Positions 14,783 through 22,692 of a stretch of 24,042 nt of DNA are shown piece by piece; position 1 is the stretch's first letter, and each line of letters begins with the position of its first letter. The notes under the pieces are model-generated. The model saw only the letters and a program-made list of their open reading frames with translations, was not told the origin of the DNA and searched no databases. This DNA is from G963666945 sp963666945. Its GTDB lineage: Bacteria; Bacteroidota; Bacteroidia; Bacteroidales; Marinifilaceae. Both the position numbers and the translations under genes were made by a program. The stretch is from assembly GCA_963666945.2 (NCBI GenBank), contig CAXXRT010000005.1, positions 1 through 24,042 of the forward strand, in the 5' to 3' direction.

Positions 14783-16234
14783 ATGAACCCTATAAAAAAA
14801 TTAGCCGGTGAAACTGCCATTTATGGAATTCCAACAATAATTGGAAGGTTTATTAATTGGCTGCTTGTTCCTCTTTATACTAATGTGTTTCCAAATAGCG
14901 AATACGGAATTGTTATAAATCTTATGGCCTATACTGCTATATTTTTAGTGTTATTGACATATGGAATGGAAACAGGATATTTCAGGTTTGCTTCCAGGGA
15001 AAATCCAGGAAAGGTGTTTTCTACTATTATGACCTCTGTATTATCTACAACTTTTCTGTTTTTTCTGTTTATATTTATATTTACAGGAAAGATATTCAAC
15101 TTTATTGAAGTGGGAGGAACCAGAGAGTATATTGTATTGTTGGCTCTGACTATAGGCTTAGACGCCATTTGCAGCATCCCTTTTGCAAAATTAAGACTTG
15201 AAGGCAGGCCAGGTAGGTTTGCTCTTATTAAGTCGCTTAATATTGGTTTAAATGTGTTTTTGAATGTTTTGTTCTTAATTATTCTTAGGTGGGTTGAGTA
15301 TAATTTTAAAATAGATATTCCTTTTTATGATTTCAGTTATGGTATTGGATATATTTTTGTTTCTTATTTTATAGCAAGTTTAGTTACTTTATTTTTATTG
15401 TTACCCGAGTTCAGATCTGTAAAATTTACTTTTTCAAAATCTCTCTATAAAAGAATAATTGTTTATAGTTTTCCTATTCTTATTGTGAGTATAGCTGGGA
15501 TGATTAATCTTAATATAGATAAAATACTTTTGCCAAAACTTTTAGATAGTGAAAGAGCAGTTGCAATTACCGGCATATATGGGGCTAATTATAAGCTTGC
15601 TTTACTTATGTATTTATTTGTGCAGGCATTTAAGTTTGCTTTTGAACCTTTCTTTTTTTCTAAATATAGGAGCGATGATTCGAAGGAGGTGTATGCGAAG
15701 ATATTTAATTATTTTGCCGGGTTTGGTCTTCTTATTTTTCTTGGGGTAATGTTTTATTTGGACATACTGAAATATTTTATAAATGAGAATTACCATAGTG
15801 GACTCAATATATTGCCTTGGGTTCTAATGGCGAATCTTTTTCAGGGTTTGTATTATTCTCTTTCCTTGTGGTATAAGCTTTCAGATAAGACTATTATAGG
15901 TGCTTATATGGCAATAGGGGGTGCAGTTGTTACTCTTGTTATGAATATTATATTAATTCCGAGGATTGGGTATATGGGTTGTGCATATGCAGTATTTTGT
16001 TGTTTCTTTTGTATGACAGTTGCCTCTTATTTGCTTGGAAGAAAATATTTCAGGGTGGATTATAAAATTGGTAAAGTGGCATTTTATTTTGTTTTTGCTC
16101 TTGCGTTGTATGGAATAAGTAAATATTTTGTGATTGATAATATATGGTTGAAAATGTTGGCTAAAACACCTTTAATAGTTCTTTATGCTGTTGTTTTTAT
16201 TGTTACAGAAAAACTGTATTTAATAAAAAAGTAA
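14783..16234 (+). CDS. Polysaccharide/oligosaccharide flippase (Wzx-like, MOP superfamily)
   Basis: A 483-residue polytopic membrane protein with some 12-14 hydrophobic helices along its length. It opens with LAGETAIYGIPTIIGRFINW and VPLYTNVFPNSEYGIVINL, the typical beginning of polysaccharide biosynthesis (Wzx-like) proteins; the C-terminal helices around YMAIGGAVVTLVMNIILIP match the polysacc_synt_C region. Such proteins move lipid-linked sugar units across the inner membrane. No glycosyltransferases adjoin it, so the substrate is unknown. In relatives a similar flippase stands next to dut and the TPR/DUF4292/EnvC set, as here, suggesting a conserved envelope role rather than a variable capsule locus. 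The coding strand is markedly T-rich, as expected for a membrane protein. Confidence 0.9.
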   Translation: MNPIKKLAGETAIYGIPTIIGRFINWLLVPLYTNVFPNSEYGIVINLMAYTAIFLVLLTYGMETGYFRFASRENPGKVFSTIMTSVLSTTFLFFLFIFIFTGKIFNFIEVGGTREYIVLLALTIGLDAICSIPFAKLRLEGRPGRFALIKSLNIGLNVFLNVLFLIILRWVEYNFKIDIPFYDFSYGIGYIFVSYFIASLVTLFLLLPEFRSVKFTFSKSLYKRIIVYSFPILIVSIAGMINLNIDKILLPKLLDSERAVAITGIYGANYKLALLMYLFVQAFKFAFEPFFFSKYRSDDSKEVYAKIFNYFAGFGLLIFLGVMFYLDILKYFINENYHSGLNILPWVLMANLFQGLYYSLSLWYKLSDKTIIGAYMAIGGAVVTLVMNIILIPRIGYMGCAYAVFCCFFCMTVASYLLGRKYFRVDYKIGKVAFYFVFALALYGISKYFVIDNIWLKMLAKTPLIVLYAVVFIVTEKLYLIKK

Positions 16235-16382
16235 AATCAATAAAAAAGTGTACCTTAGCGAATTATTTGTTAATTGAATAATGGATTAATATTAAAGTCT
16301 TTTAATTTTTGATATTTATTTTACCAAATGTAAAAAGGCTGGATGATATGTGAAATTTGGTATAAATATAAAATTTTAATAT

Positions 16383-16817
16383 ATGAAACTTAAAATAGTT
16401 AATAAATCGAAGCATTCTTTGCCTGAATATAAAACTGTAATGTCGGCGGGTATGGATTTAAGGGCTGATTTGAAGGAGAGTATTGTAATTAAACCTCTTG
16501 AGAGAAAACTTGTACCTACTGGTTTGTTTATTGAATTGCCTGAGGGATATGAGGCACAGATTCGTCCAAGAAGTGGCCTTGCTCTTAAGGAAGGTATTAC
16601 TGTTTTAAATACTCCTGGTACTATTGATGCTGATTATAGGGGCGAAATAGGTGTTATTCTTGCCAATATTTCCAATACTATGGTATCTGTTCATGATGGT
16701 GACAGGGTTTGTCAGATGATTATAAACAAAGTTGAGCAGGCTGAATTATTGGAGGTTGAAGAGTTAAATTCCACTGAGCGTGGTGCAGGTGGATTTGGAC
16801 ATACTGGTAAAGAATAG
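16383..16817 (+). CDS. dut: dUTP diphosphatase (dUTPase)
   Basis: Hydrolyses dUTP to dUMP and pyrophosphate, keeping uracil out of DNA and feeding dTMP synthesis. The 144-residue chain has all five motifs of the homotrimeric family: SAGMDLRA (21-28), PRSGLALKEG (62-71), NTPGTIDADYRGEIGVIL (76-93), the DRVCQMII segment (107-114), and the C-terminal P-loop-like ERGAGGFGHTG (132-142). Catalytic Asp83 in IDADYRG is present. It follows the flippase after about 150 bp without an obvious terminator and precedes the nucleotidyltransferase by 23 nt. Confidence 0.97.
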   Translation: MKLKIVNKSKHSLPEYKTVMSAGMDLRADLKESIVIKPLERKLVPTGLFIELPEGYEAQIRPRSGLALKEGITVLNTPGTIDADYRGEIGVILANISNTMVSVHDGDRVCQMIINKVEQAELLEVEELNSTERGAGGFGHTGKE

Positions 16818-16840
16818 TTATTTAGTAAAATTTTTAAGTG

Positions 16841-17851
16841 ATGAAGATTATTGTTCCTATGGCTGGTATGGGAAAGAGAATGAGACCTCATACTCTTACC
16901 GTGCCAAAACCATTAATAAGGGTTGCCGGAAAAACTATAGTTCACAGGCTGGTTGAGGAGATTGCCGGTGTTTGTGATGAAAAAATTGATGAGATAGCTT
17001 ATATTATAGGGGATTTTGGGCTAGATGTTGAAGAAGAGCTTATTGCTATTGCTGAATCTTTGGGTGCTAGGGGTTCTATTTATTATCAGAATGAGGCCTT
17101 GGGTACTGCTCATGCTGTTTATTGTGCAGAAGCTTCTTTGGAGGGTAACGTGATTGTTGCATTTGCCGATACCTTATTCAAGGCTGATTTTAAACTTGAA
17201 AAAGATAGTGATAGTGTTATATGGGTTCAGAAAGTTGAGGATCCATCGGCTTTTGGTGTTGTTAAACTTGATGAGAACGGTAATATTTCTGATTTTGTTG
17301 AGAAACCAAAAGAATTTGTTTCTGATCTTGCCATAATTGGTATTTACTATTTTAAGGATGGTTTGAATCTAAGAAATGAATTAAGATATATAATTGAAAA
17401 CGATCTGAAAGAGAATAATGAATATCAATTGACTAATGCCCTTGAGAATATGAAAAATAAGGGATTGATATTTAAGCCTGGTGAGGTAAAGGAGTGGATG
17501 GATTGCGGAAATAAGGATGCTACGGTTCATACTAATCAGCGTATTTTGGAGTATCATAGAAATGATAAATTGATTTGTGATGATATTAAGAATGTGAATT
17601 CCTTAATTATTAAACCTTGCTATATTGGGGAAAATGTGTGCATTGAAAATGCTGTTGTTGGTCCTTATGTCTCTGTCGGGGCTGGTTCGGTTATTAAAAA
17701 TTCTATAGTTACAAATAGTATTATTCAAAGAAATGCTTTTTTAAATAATGTTGTTGTGGATAATTCCATGATAGGAAATAGTGCTTCAATAAAAAAGGAA
17801 AAAAGCGAGCTTAATATAGGCGACTATAGTGGAATAGAGTTTTGTATATAA
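16841..17851 (+). CDS. Sugar-phosphate nucleotidyltransferase with left-handed beta-helix tail
   Basis: A 336-residue two-domain protein. The N-terminal Rossmann-like NTP-transferase domain carries MAGMGKRMRPHTLTVPKPL, the G-x-G-x-R...PKPL nucleotide-binding signature, then EALGTAHAVYCA and VEKPKEF. The last hundred residues have isoleucine/valine-rich hexapeptide repeats (KPCYIGENVCIENAVVGP, SVIKNSIVTNSII) typical of a left-handed beta-helix. The overall make-up resembles glucose-1-phosphate thymidylyl-/uridylyltransferases, so a role in making activated sugars for the envelope is likely, but the base and sugar are not decidable here. A conserved residue set for acetyltransfer is not evident. 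The start is ATG at 16841; a GTG directly before it is less likely. It is part of the dut-TPR-DUF4292 run. Confidence 0.85.
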   Translation: MKIIVPMAGMGKRMRPHTLTVPKPLIRVAGKTIVHRLVEEIAGVCDEKIDEIAYIIGDFGLDVEEELIAIAESLGARGSIYYQNEALGTAHAVYCAEASLEGNVIVAFADTLFKADFKLEKDSDSVIWVQKVEDPSAFGVVKLDENGNISDFVEKPKEFVSDLAIIGIYYFKDGLNLRNELRYIIENDLKENNEYQLTNALENMKNKGLIFKPGEVKEWMDCGNKDATVHTNQRILEYHRNDKLICDDIKNVNSLIIKPCYIGENVCIENAVVGPYVSVGAGSVIKNSIVTNSIIQRNAFLNNVVVDNSMIGNSASIKKEKSELNIGDYSGIEFCI

Positions 17852-17869
17852 AAAAATAAAATATTTATT

Positions 17870-19606
17870 GTGAGGATTTTTTTGACTATATTGTTTTTAT
17901 ATGTTTCATTGCTTTCTTTTGCGAATATTCAATCAAATAAAAAAGATAAAGGTATTCTGCAGGAAAAATTATCTGAAGAAAAGAAACTTGAATTTGATTT
18001 TTCTTTTGCAGAAGCAGTGAAATACAAAATATTGGGAGATTATAAATCTTCTATAGTATGGTTTAACAATTGTCTTAAAATTGACCCTCAGAGTGCAGCT
18101 GTAAGATATGAGCTTTCAAATATATATGTTCTTAATAAAGATTATAATACTGCTCTTGGCCTTATGAGGGATGCTGTTGAGTTTAATCCTCACAATATTT
18201 GGTATAAAATTCTTCTTGCTAATATTCTTCAGAATAAGGCAATGATTGATAAGGCTTGCGAAGTTTACGACAATATACTGAAAGATTATCCGGACAGACA
18301 TGAGTTTTTATATTTTCAGGCTAATTTATATAATTCAGTAGAGAAGTGGAAAAGTGCCCTTAATGTTTACGATAGGATTGAAAAGACCGTTGGTATTACA
18401 GAGGGGGTATCTTTTGAAAAATATAAACTTTATCTGAAACTTGGCAATAAATCTAAGGCTAAAAAGGAAATATATAAACTTATTAAGGAGTTTCCTGAAA
18501 AGACTGATTATCTTGGCTTGCTTGCTGAATTGTATATTAGTACTGATGATGAGTCTAAAGCTTTGAATATTTTTGATAGGATGTTAAAATTAAATCCTGA
18601 TAATGGATTTGTATATTTTTATCTTACCGATTATTATAGGGGCAAAAAGGATTTTGCTAAAAGTAATGATTTCCTGCTTAAGGCTTTAAATAGTGCTAAT
18701 GTAAATATGGATTTTAAGCTTCAGTATGTTTATAAGCTTTTTTCTAACTACGGTAATTCTAATTTATCAGAGTCATTTGTAAAAAGTATTATTAATACTC
18801 TTCTGACTTGTTATCCTGATGAACCTGGAGTTTTGACTCTATATGTTGATTATCTTCTTGGGACAAATAACATTAAAGAGGCAAGGGTAAATATTTATAA
18901 GATATTAAAGTTTGACAAGTATAATTATCGTTTATGGAATGAACTATTATTAATAAACAATAGGCTAAATGATTTTGATGCTTTGTATAAGGATGCTTCT
19001 GAGGCTATTAAATTTTTTCCTGATCAGCCATTTCCTTATTTGAGCAAGGGGGTTGTTTATTTGAATAATAACGATTATAAATCGGCTGTTACTTTATTGG
19101 AAAAGGGAAATTCTCTGACTGATGAAGGCATTGAAAATAAAGGTGTTAAGCTCTTGTTCTATATTTATTTGGGAGAGTGTTACTATAACTTGGAAAAAGT
19201 AGAGGAGGCATTTGATTTGTTTGATAAGGCTTTACTTATTGATCCAAATAATGTTGGAGTATTAAATAATTACAGTTATTATCTTGCACTGAGAAATGAA
19301 CAGCTTGAAAAGGCTGAGAAATTGATTTCAAGGTGTATTGAAATTGAAGGGGACGAGCCGACATATCTTGATACTTATGCTTATATATTGTATAAAAGAG
19401 AAAAATATAGTACTGCTAAATTCTTTATAAAAAAGGCGGTTGAAAAAGCCCCTGGGGATGCCGTATTCTGGGAACATTACGGGGATATAGAATATAGGTT
19501 GGGAAATAAAGACGAGGCTATTGAATATTGGATAAAGGCTTTGAAATTGGGTGGTAAAGGTGAATTATTAAAAAAGAAAGTAGAATCGGGAAAATTATTT
19601 GAATAG
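17870..19606 (+). CDS. Exported tetratricopeptide repeat protein
   Basis: A 578-residue protein starting with GTG (no in-frame ATG upstream in the 18-nt gap). It has a signal peptide (MRIFLTILFLYVSLLSFANI), so it is periplasmic or outer-membrane associated. The rest is a series of TPR-like helix pairs, clearest at about 45-115 (ILGDYKSSIVWFNNCLKIDP), 215-250 (STDDESKALNIFDRMLKLNP), and 430-550 (NLEKVEEAFDLFDKALLIDP, EKYSTAKFFIKKAVEKAP, GNKDEAIEYWIKALKLG). TPR arrays are protein-binding scaffolds, and the partner is unknown. It lies 2 nt before the DUF4292 lipoprotein gene and just before an EnvC-like gene, an order I recall as conserved in this phylum, pointing to envelope assembly or lipoprotein handling. 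Confidence 0.9.
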   Translation: MRIFLTILFLYVSLLSFANIQSNKKDKGILQEKLSEEKKLEFDFSFAEAVKYKILGDYKSSIVWFNNCLKIDPQSAAVRYELSNIYVLNKDYNTALGLMRDAVEFNPHNIWYKILLANILQNKAMIDKACEVYDNILKDYPDRHEFLYFQANLYNSVEKWKSALNVYDRIEKTVGITEGVSFEKYKLYLKLGNKSKAKKEIYKLIKEFPEKTDYLGLLAELYISTDDESKALNIFDRMLKLNPDNGFVYFYLTDYYRGKKDFAKSNDFLLKALNSANVNMDFKLQYVYKLFSNYGNSNLSESFVKSIINTLLTCYPDEPGVLTLYVDYLLGTNNIKEARVNIYKILKFDKYNYRLWNELLLINNRLNDFDALYKDASEAIKFFPDQPFPYLSKGVVYLNNNDYKSAVTLLEKGNSLTDEGIENKGVKLLFYIYLGECYYNLEKVEEAFDLFDKALLIDPNNVGVLNNYSYYLALRNEQLEKAEKLISRCIEIEGDEPTYLDTYAYILYKREKYSTAKFFIKKAVEKAPGDAVFWEHYGDIEYRLGNKDEAIEYWIKALKLGGKGELLKKKVESGKLFE

Positions 19607-19608
19607 AA

Positions 19609-20502
19609 ATGAGGTTTACGTGGTTTTATAAATTATTATGTTTTATTTTTGTTGTTGTTATATTTTTTGCCTGTTCTGCTACTAAAGAGTTAAAGGTTAA
19701 AAAGAAAGTGAGATTAATTTCTGATTCTAAACTGTATAATAATATTATTGATAGTTCTTTAAATTATTCTGCTATTTATTTTAAAAAATTTTCTGTGTCT
19801 GTTGATAATAATGGAAAGAAAAATTCTTATAAAGGGGTAATGAAAATTCAAAGGGATAGTGCTATATGGATTTCTATGACTGCTCCCCTTGGAATAGAAG
19901 TTGCCCGTATTTTAATTACTCAGGATAGTGTAAAATTTATTGATAGATATCATAAGGAATATTTTAAAGGTGATTTTGATTTGATTGCTGCAAAGTTTAA
20001 TAATGAATTTGATTTTTTTACTATTCAAAGCATTCTTACTAATAGTTTATTTGAATTTCCTAAATTTGATGATAAGCCTTTTATAAGGAATTTTAAGGGT
20101 AAGGTTAAAAATGATATGTATGTTTTCTATACCTTTAATGAGAGGAGACTTGAAAGTAAATATAAGAGGGTAGAAAGACAGTTGAAGAGGAATAAGGAAT
20201 CTTCAGTTGTTTATCAGTGTAATTATATTGATCCTGAGAGTTTCCGTATTACTGAGGTTCTTATAGATGAATTATTTAAGGACTGGAGATTTAATATTAA
20301 GTATTCTAAGTTTCAAAGGATTTCTGGCTACCTGTTTCCTAAAAATATTAATTTTTGGGTTGAGTCATCTGATAAAAGATTTTCATGTGATGTGGTATTT
20401 GGTAAACTTGACTTTTTAGATAGCGTTAGGCTTTCTTTTAAAATTCCGGATAATTATAAAAAAAATACAATAGTAATTCAAATATGTTTTATTTTTTTAT
20501 AA
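19609..20502 (+). CDS. DUF4292 lipoprotein, LolB-like
   Basis: A 297-residue predicted lipoprotein. A hydrophobic signal (LLCFIFVVVIFFAC) ends in a lipobox with Cys22 (FFACSA). The body fits DUF4292, which is placed near the LolA/LolB fold: a sequence of beta-strands such as SYKGVMKIQRDSAIWISMTAPLG, followed by EVARILITQDSVKFID and a long C-terminal beta-rich part. E. coli-type LolB is not recognisable in most of this phylum, and DUF4292 is a candidate for that outer-membrane acceptor step; this is inference. It begins 2 nt after the TPR stop and ends 25 nt before the EnvC-like start. The final residues (FKIPDNYKKNTIVIQICFIFL) are more hydrophobic than expected and may reflect a slightly altered C-terminus. 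Confidence 0.86.
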   Translation: MRFTWFYKLLCFIFVVVIFFACSATKELKVKKKVRLISDSKLYNNIIDSSLNYSAIYFKKFSVSVDNNGKKNSYKGVMKIQRDSAIWISMTAPLGIEVARILITQDSVKFIDRYHKEYFKGDFDLIAAKFNNEFDFFTIQSILTNSLFEFPKFDDKPFIRNFKGKVKNDMYVFYTFNERRLESKYKRVERQLKRNKESSVVYQCNYIDPESFRITEVLIDELFKDWRFNIKYSKFQRISGYLFPKNINFWVESSDKRFSCDVVFGKLDFLDSVRLSFKIPDNYKKNTIVIQICFIFL

Positions 20503-20527
20503 TTTTATTTTGTAAATGTTATTTGTT

Positions 20528-21706
20528 ATGAAGAAATTAGTAGTATTTATTTCGTGGTTAGTATTGACTATTTTGTTTTCTTCTTTTACTCTTTCCGCTC
20601 AATCTTTAAATGAACTAAAAAATAAAAAAGATAAGATTGAATCTGAAATTAAATATCTTAATGAACTTATTGAAAAGGGGTCTAAAAGCAGGTCTGTATC
20701 TTTAAATAAGTTGTCTGTATTAAATAGAAAAATTGAGGTTAGAGAAGAGTTGATTATTAACCTAAAAAATGAAATAGATTACTATAATTTACTGTTGAGT
20801 AATAATAAAACCGAAGTATCCAGGCTTAAGGAAAAACTTCGTTTTTTGAATAAACAATATGCTTCTGTTATATATTACTCATGGAAGAACAGGGTTCCTG
20901 AGAATAAACTTATTTTTTTATTTTCCTCCGAAAATTTTAATCAGGCCTATAAGAGACTAAAATATTTTAAGCAATATTCATATTATTCAATGAAGCTTGC
21001 TGAAAATATAAATAAAACAAATGATTCCTTAATTAATGTAAATAGTGATTTAATTAAAATTATTGATAAGAAAAATGTATTGCTAAATTCTCACAGCAAG
21101 GAAAAGCTTGTTCTGGCTCAGGAAAAGCTTGGATATAAATCTCTTATAAGTAAATTAAAGAATCAGGAGAGAAGTATTAAACGTAAGTTGGATAAACAAC
21201 TTAAATATCAGTCGAGGCTAGTTGCTGAAATTGAAAGAATTATTAAGGAAAATAGTTTGAGATCCAAGGTAACGGCTTCTGATATTAATTTGGCCCGTGA
21301 ATTTTCTTCTAACAGGGGTAAGCTTCCATGGCCTACTCAATCGGGGTTTGTTTCCTCTGCTTATGGTCTTCATGCTCATCCTGTTTCTAAGAGAACAAAA
21401 ATTAGAAATGATGGTATTGATATTACGACTAATGAGAATAGTTCATGTCTTTCTGTTTTTAGCGGAGTAGTAAGTGAGGTATTTAATTTTCCTGGTCTTA
21501 ATAATATTATTATGGTCAGACATGGATCTTATTTGACTGTTTATGCTAATTTAAAGGATGTTTACGTGAGAAAAGGTGATGTTATTAAAACTGGTCAGAT
21601 TATTGGGAAAATATTTACCGATCCTGATGATAAAAAGACTGTGCTAAAATTTCAGGTCTGGAAGGAAAGTCAAAAAATGAATCCTCAGGATTGGCTTTCG
21701 AGGTAG
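20528..21706 (+). CDS. EnvC-like murein hydrolase activator (degenerate LytM/M23 domain)
   Basis: A 392-residue periplasmic protein. The start at 20528 (MKKLVVFISWLVLTILFSSF) gives a standard signal peptide; an in-frame ATG at 20516 adds four residues. Residues about 30-255 form a long Lys/Glu-rich coiled coil (LNELKNKKDKIESEIKYLNE). The C-terminal LytM domain (about 265-392) keeps the fold signature SAYGLHAHPV, RHGSYLTVYANL and LKFQVWKE, but the zinc ligands are lost. The first His of H-x(3)-D is Asn in RNDGID, and the H-x-H pair is replaced in LKFQVW. It therefore should activate amidases rather than cut peptidoglycan itself, as E. coli EnvC does at the septum. It closes the dut-to-EnvC run; a gap of 113 nt follows. 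Confidence 0.9.
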   Translation: MKKLVVFISWLVLTILFSSFTLSAQSLNELKNKKDKIESEIKYLNELIEKGSKSRSVSLNKLSVLNRKIEVREELIINLKNEIDYYNLLLSNNKTEVSRLKEKLRFLNKQYASVIYYSWKNRVPENKLIFLFSSENFNQAYKRLKYFKQYSYYSMKLAENINKTNDSLINVNSDLIKIIDKKNVLLNSHSKEKLVLAQEKLGYKSLISKLKNQERSIKRKLDKQLKYQSRLVAEIERIIKENSLRSKVTASDINLAREFSSNRGKLPWPTQSGFVSSAYGLHAHPVSKRTKIRNDGIDITTNENSSCLSVFSGVVSEVFNFPGLNNIIMVRHGSYLTVYANLKDVYVRKGDVIKTGQIIGKIFTDPDDKKTVLKFQVWKESQKMNPQDWLSR

Positions 21707-21794
21707 TAGTTTTTATTGATATTTATTTTTCTTTTTTGAAATATATTTTAACCTTTTATTGATGTTTAATGTATATTATTATTTATTATATCAA

Positions 21795-21802
21795 TATATT
21801 TG
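21795..21802 (+). promoter_or_regulatory. Candidate -7 box before the RsbW-like gene
   Basis: TATATTTG matches the TAnnTTTG consensus 17 nt before the ATG at 21820. The -33 position is a weak match. It would start a transcript covering the RsbW-like gene, ybeY and mnmG with a very short leader. Confidence 0.4.
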
Positions 21803-21819
21803 TATAAAATTTCATTGAA

Positions 21820-22245
21820 ATGGGTGATGAGTGTTATAAAATAAAATTTTCTTCTGTAATTGGAAATATTTGTAGAGTAGAGGAGTTTATTCAAAGAATT
21901 TTTACTCAATATTCTATTGGGGATGTTTATCAGGGGAGGATTACTACAGTTATTATTGAGGCTGTAAATAATGCTATTCTATTTGGTAATATTTGCGATC
22001 CTTCTAAATTTGTCACTGTTGAATTCTTTAATACTGATAAGTTTTATGAATTTACCGTAAGTGATGAAGGCAGTGGATTTGATTATACGAATATTCCGGA
22101 TCCTACATTGCCCGAAAATCTGGAAAAAGAGAGTGGTAGAGGATTGTTTTTAATGAATACTTTAGCTGATGAAGTTGTTTTTGAAAATTCAGGAGCTAAG
22201 GTGCTTATGCGTTTTTCTAATAATATTAAGAATATAATCAGATGA
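21820..22245 (+). CDS. RsbW-like ATP-binding protein (HATPase_c_2, serine kinase/anti-sigma type)
   Basis: A 141-residue GHKL-fold ATPase on its own, as in RsbW/SpoIIAB anti-sigma kinases. The N-box EAVNNAILFGN is at 47-57 (catalytic Glu47 and Asn51), the G1 box SDEGSGFD is at 81-88, and the G2-type GRGLFLMNTLADEV is at 106-119. The usual His of the N-box (NNAxxHG) is Phe here. No STAS-domain antagonist or sigma-B-like gene lies beside it, so the target is unknown. Its stop overlaps the ybeY start by 4 nt (ATGA), indicating translational coupling. A neighbourhood with ybeY and mnmG is one I recall from other Bacteroidota, which argues for a housekeeping function. Confidence 0.88.
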   Translation: MGDECYKIKFSSVIGNICRVEEFIQRIFTQYSIGDVYQGRITTVIIEAVNNAILFGNICDPSKFVTVEFFNTDKFYEFTVSDEGSGFDYTNIPDPTLPENLEKESGRGLFLMNTLADEVVFENSGAKVLMRFSNNIKNIIR

Positions 22246-22658
22246 TAGAATTTTTTTCTGAGGATATTAATATGCCTGATTTTAATCAGGCTGATGTTTG
22301 TGACTGGATTAATACTGTTATTGAAAATCATGAAAAGAAACTTGGTGAAATCAGTATAATTTTCTGTAGCGATGATTATATATTAAAAGTCAATAGGGAG
22401 TATCTTAATCATGATTATTTTACTGATATTATTACATTCGATTATTGTGAAGGTAGTAATGTAAATGGTGATTTATTTATAAGTTTGGACACTGTTCTTG
22501 ATAATTCCAGGGATTTTGATACAGGATATGAAAATGAAATTATGCGTGTTATTATACACGGAATTCTTCACTTAATTGGTTTTAATGATAAAACTGATTC
22601 TGAACAGGAGGAAATGACCAGACAAGAAAATATTTCCTTATCTCTTCTTATTAAGTGA
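22242..22658 (+). CDS. ybeY: Endoribonuclease YbeY (rRNA maturation, UPF0054)
   Basis: A 138-residue metal-dependent RNase acting in 16S rRNA 3'-end maturation and ribosome quality control. The signature HGILHLIG is present with His106 and His110. The third metal ligand of the E. coli motif (HGxLHLxGYDH) is not His: the segment reads GFNDKTDSEQEEM. As far as I recall, Bacteroidota members often have GYxDK at this place, so this is probably a lineage trait rather than a defect. The upstream strand FCSDDYILKVNREYLNHDYFTDIITF is the conserved N-terminal core. It overlaps the RsbW-like gene by 4 nt and precedes mnmG by 34 nt. Confidence 0.94.
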   Translation: MIEFFSEDINMPDFNQADVCDWINTVIENHEKKLGEISIIFCSDDYILKVNREYLNHDYFTDIITFDYCEGSNVNGDLFISLDTVLDNSRDFDTGYENEIMRVIIHGILHLIGFNDKTDSEQEEMTRQENISLSLLIK

Positions 22659-22692
22659 TTTAATCTTTATTTTTGTGGAAATTTTTAATGTG

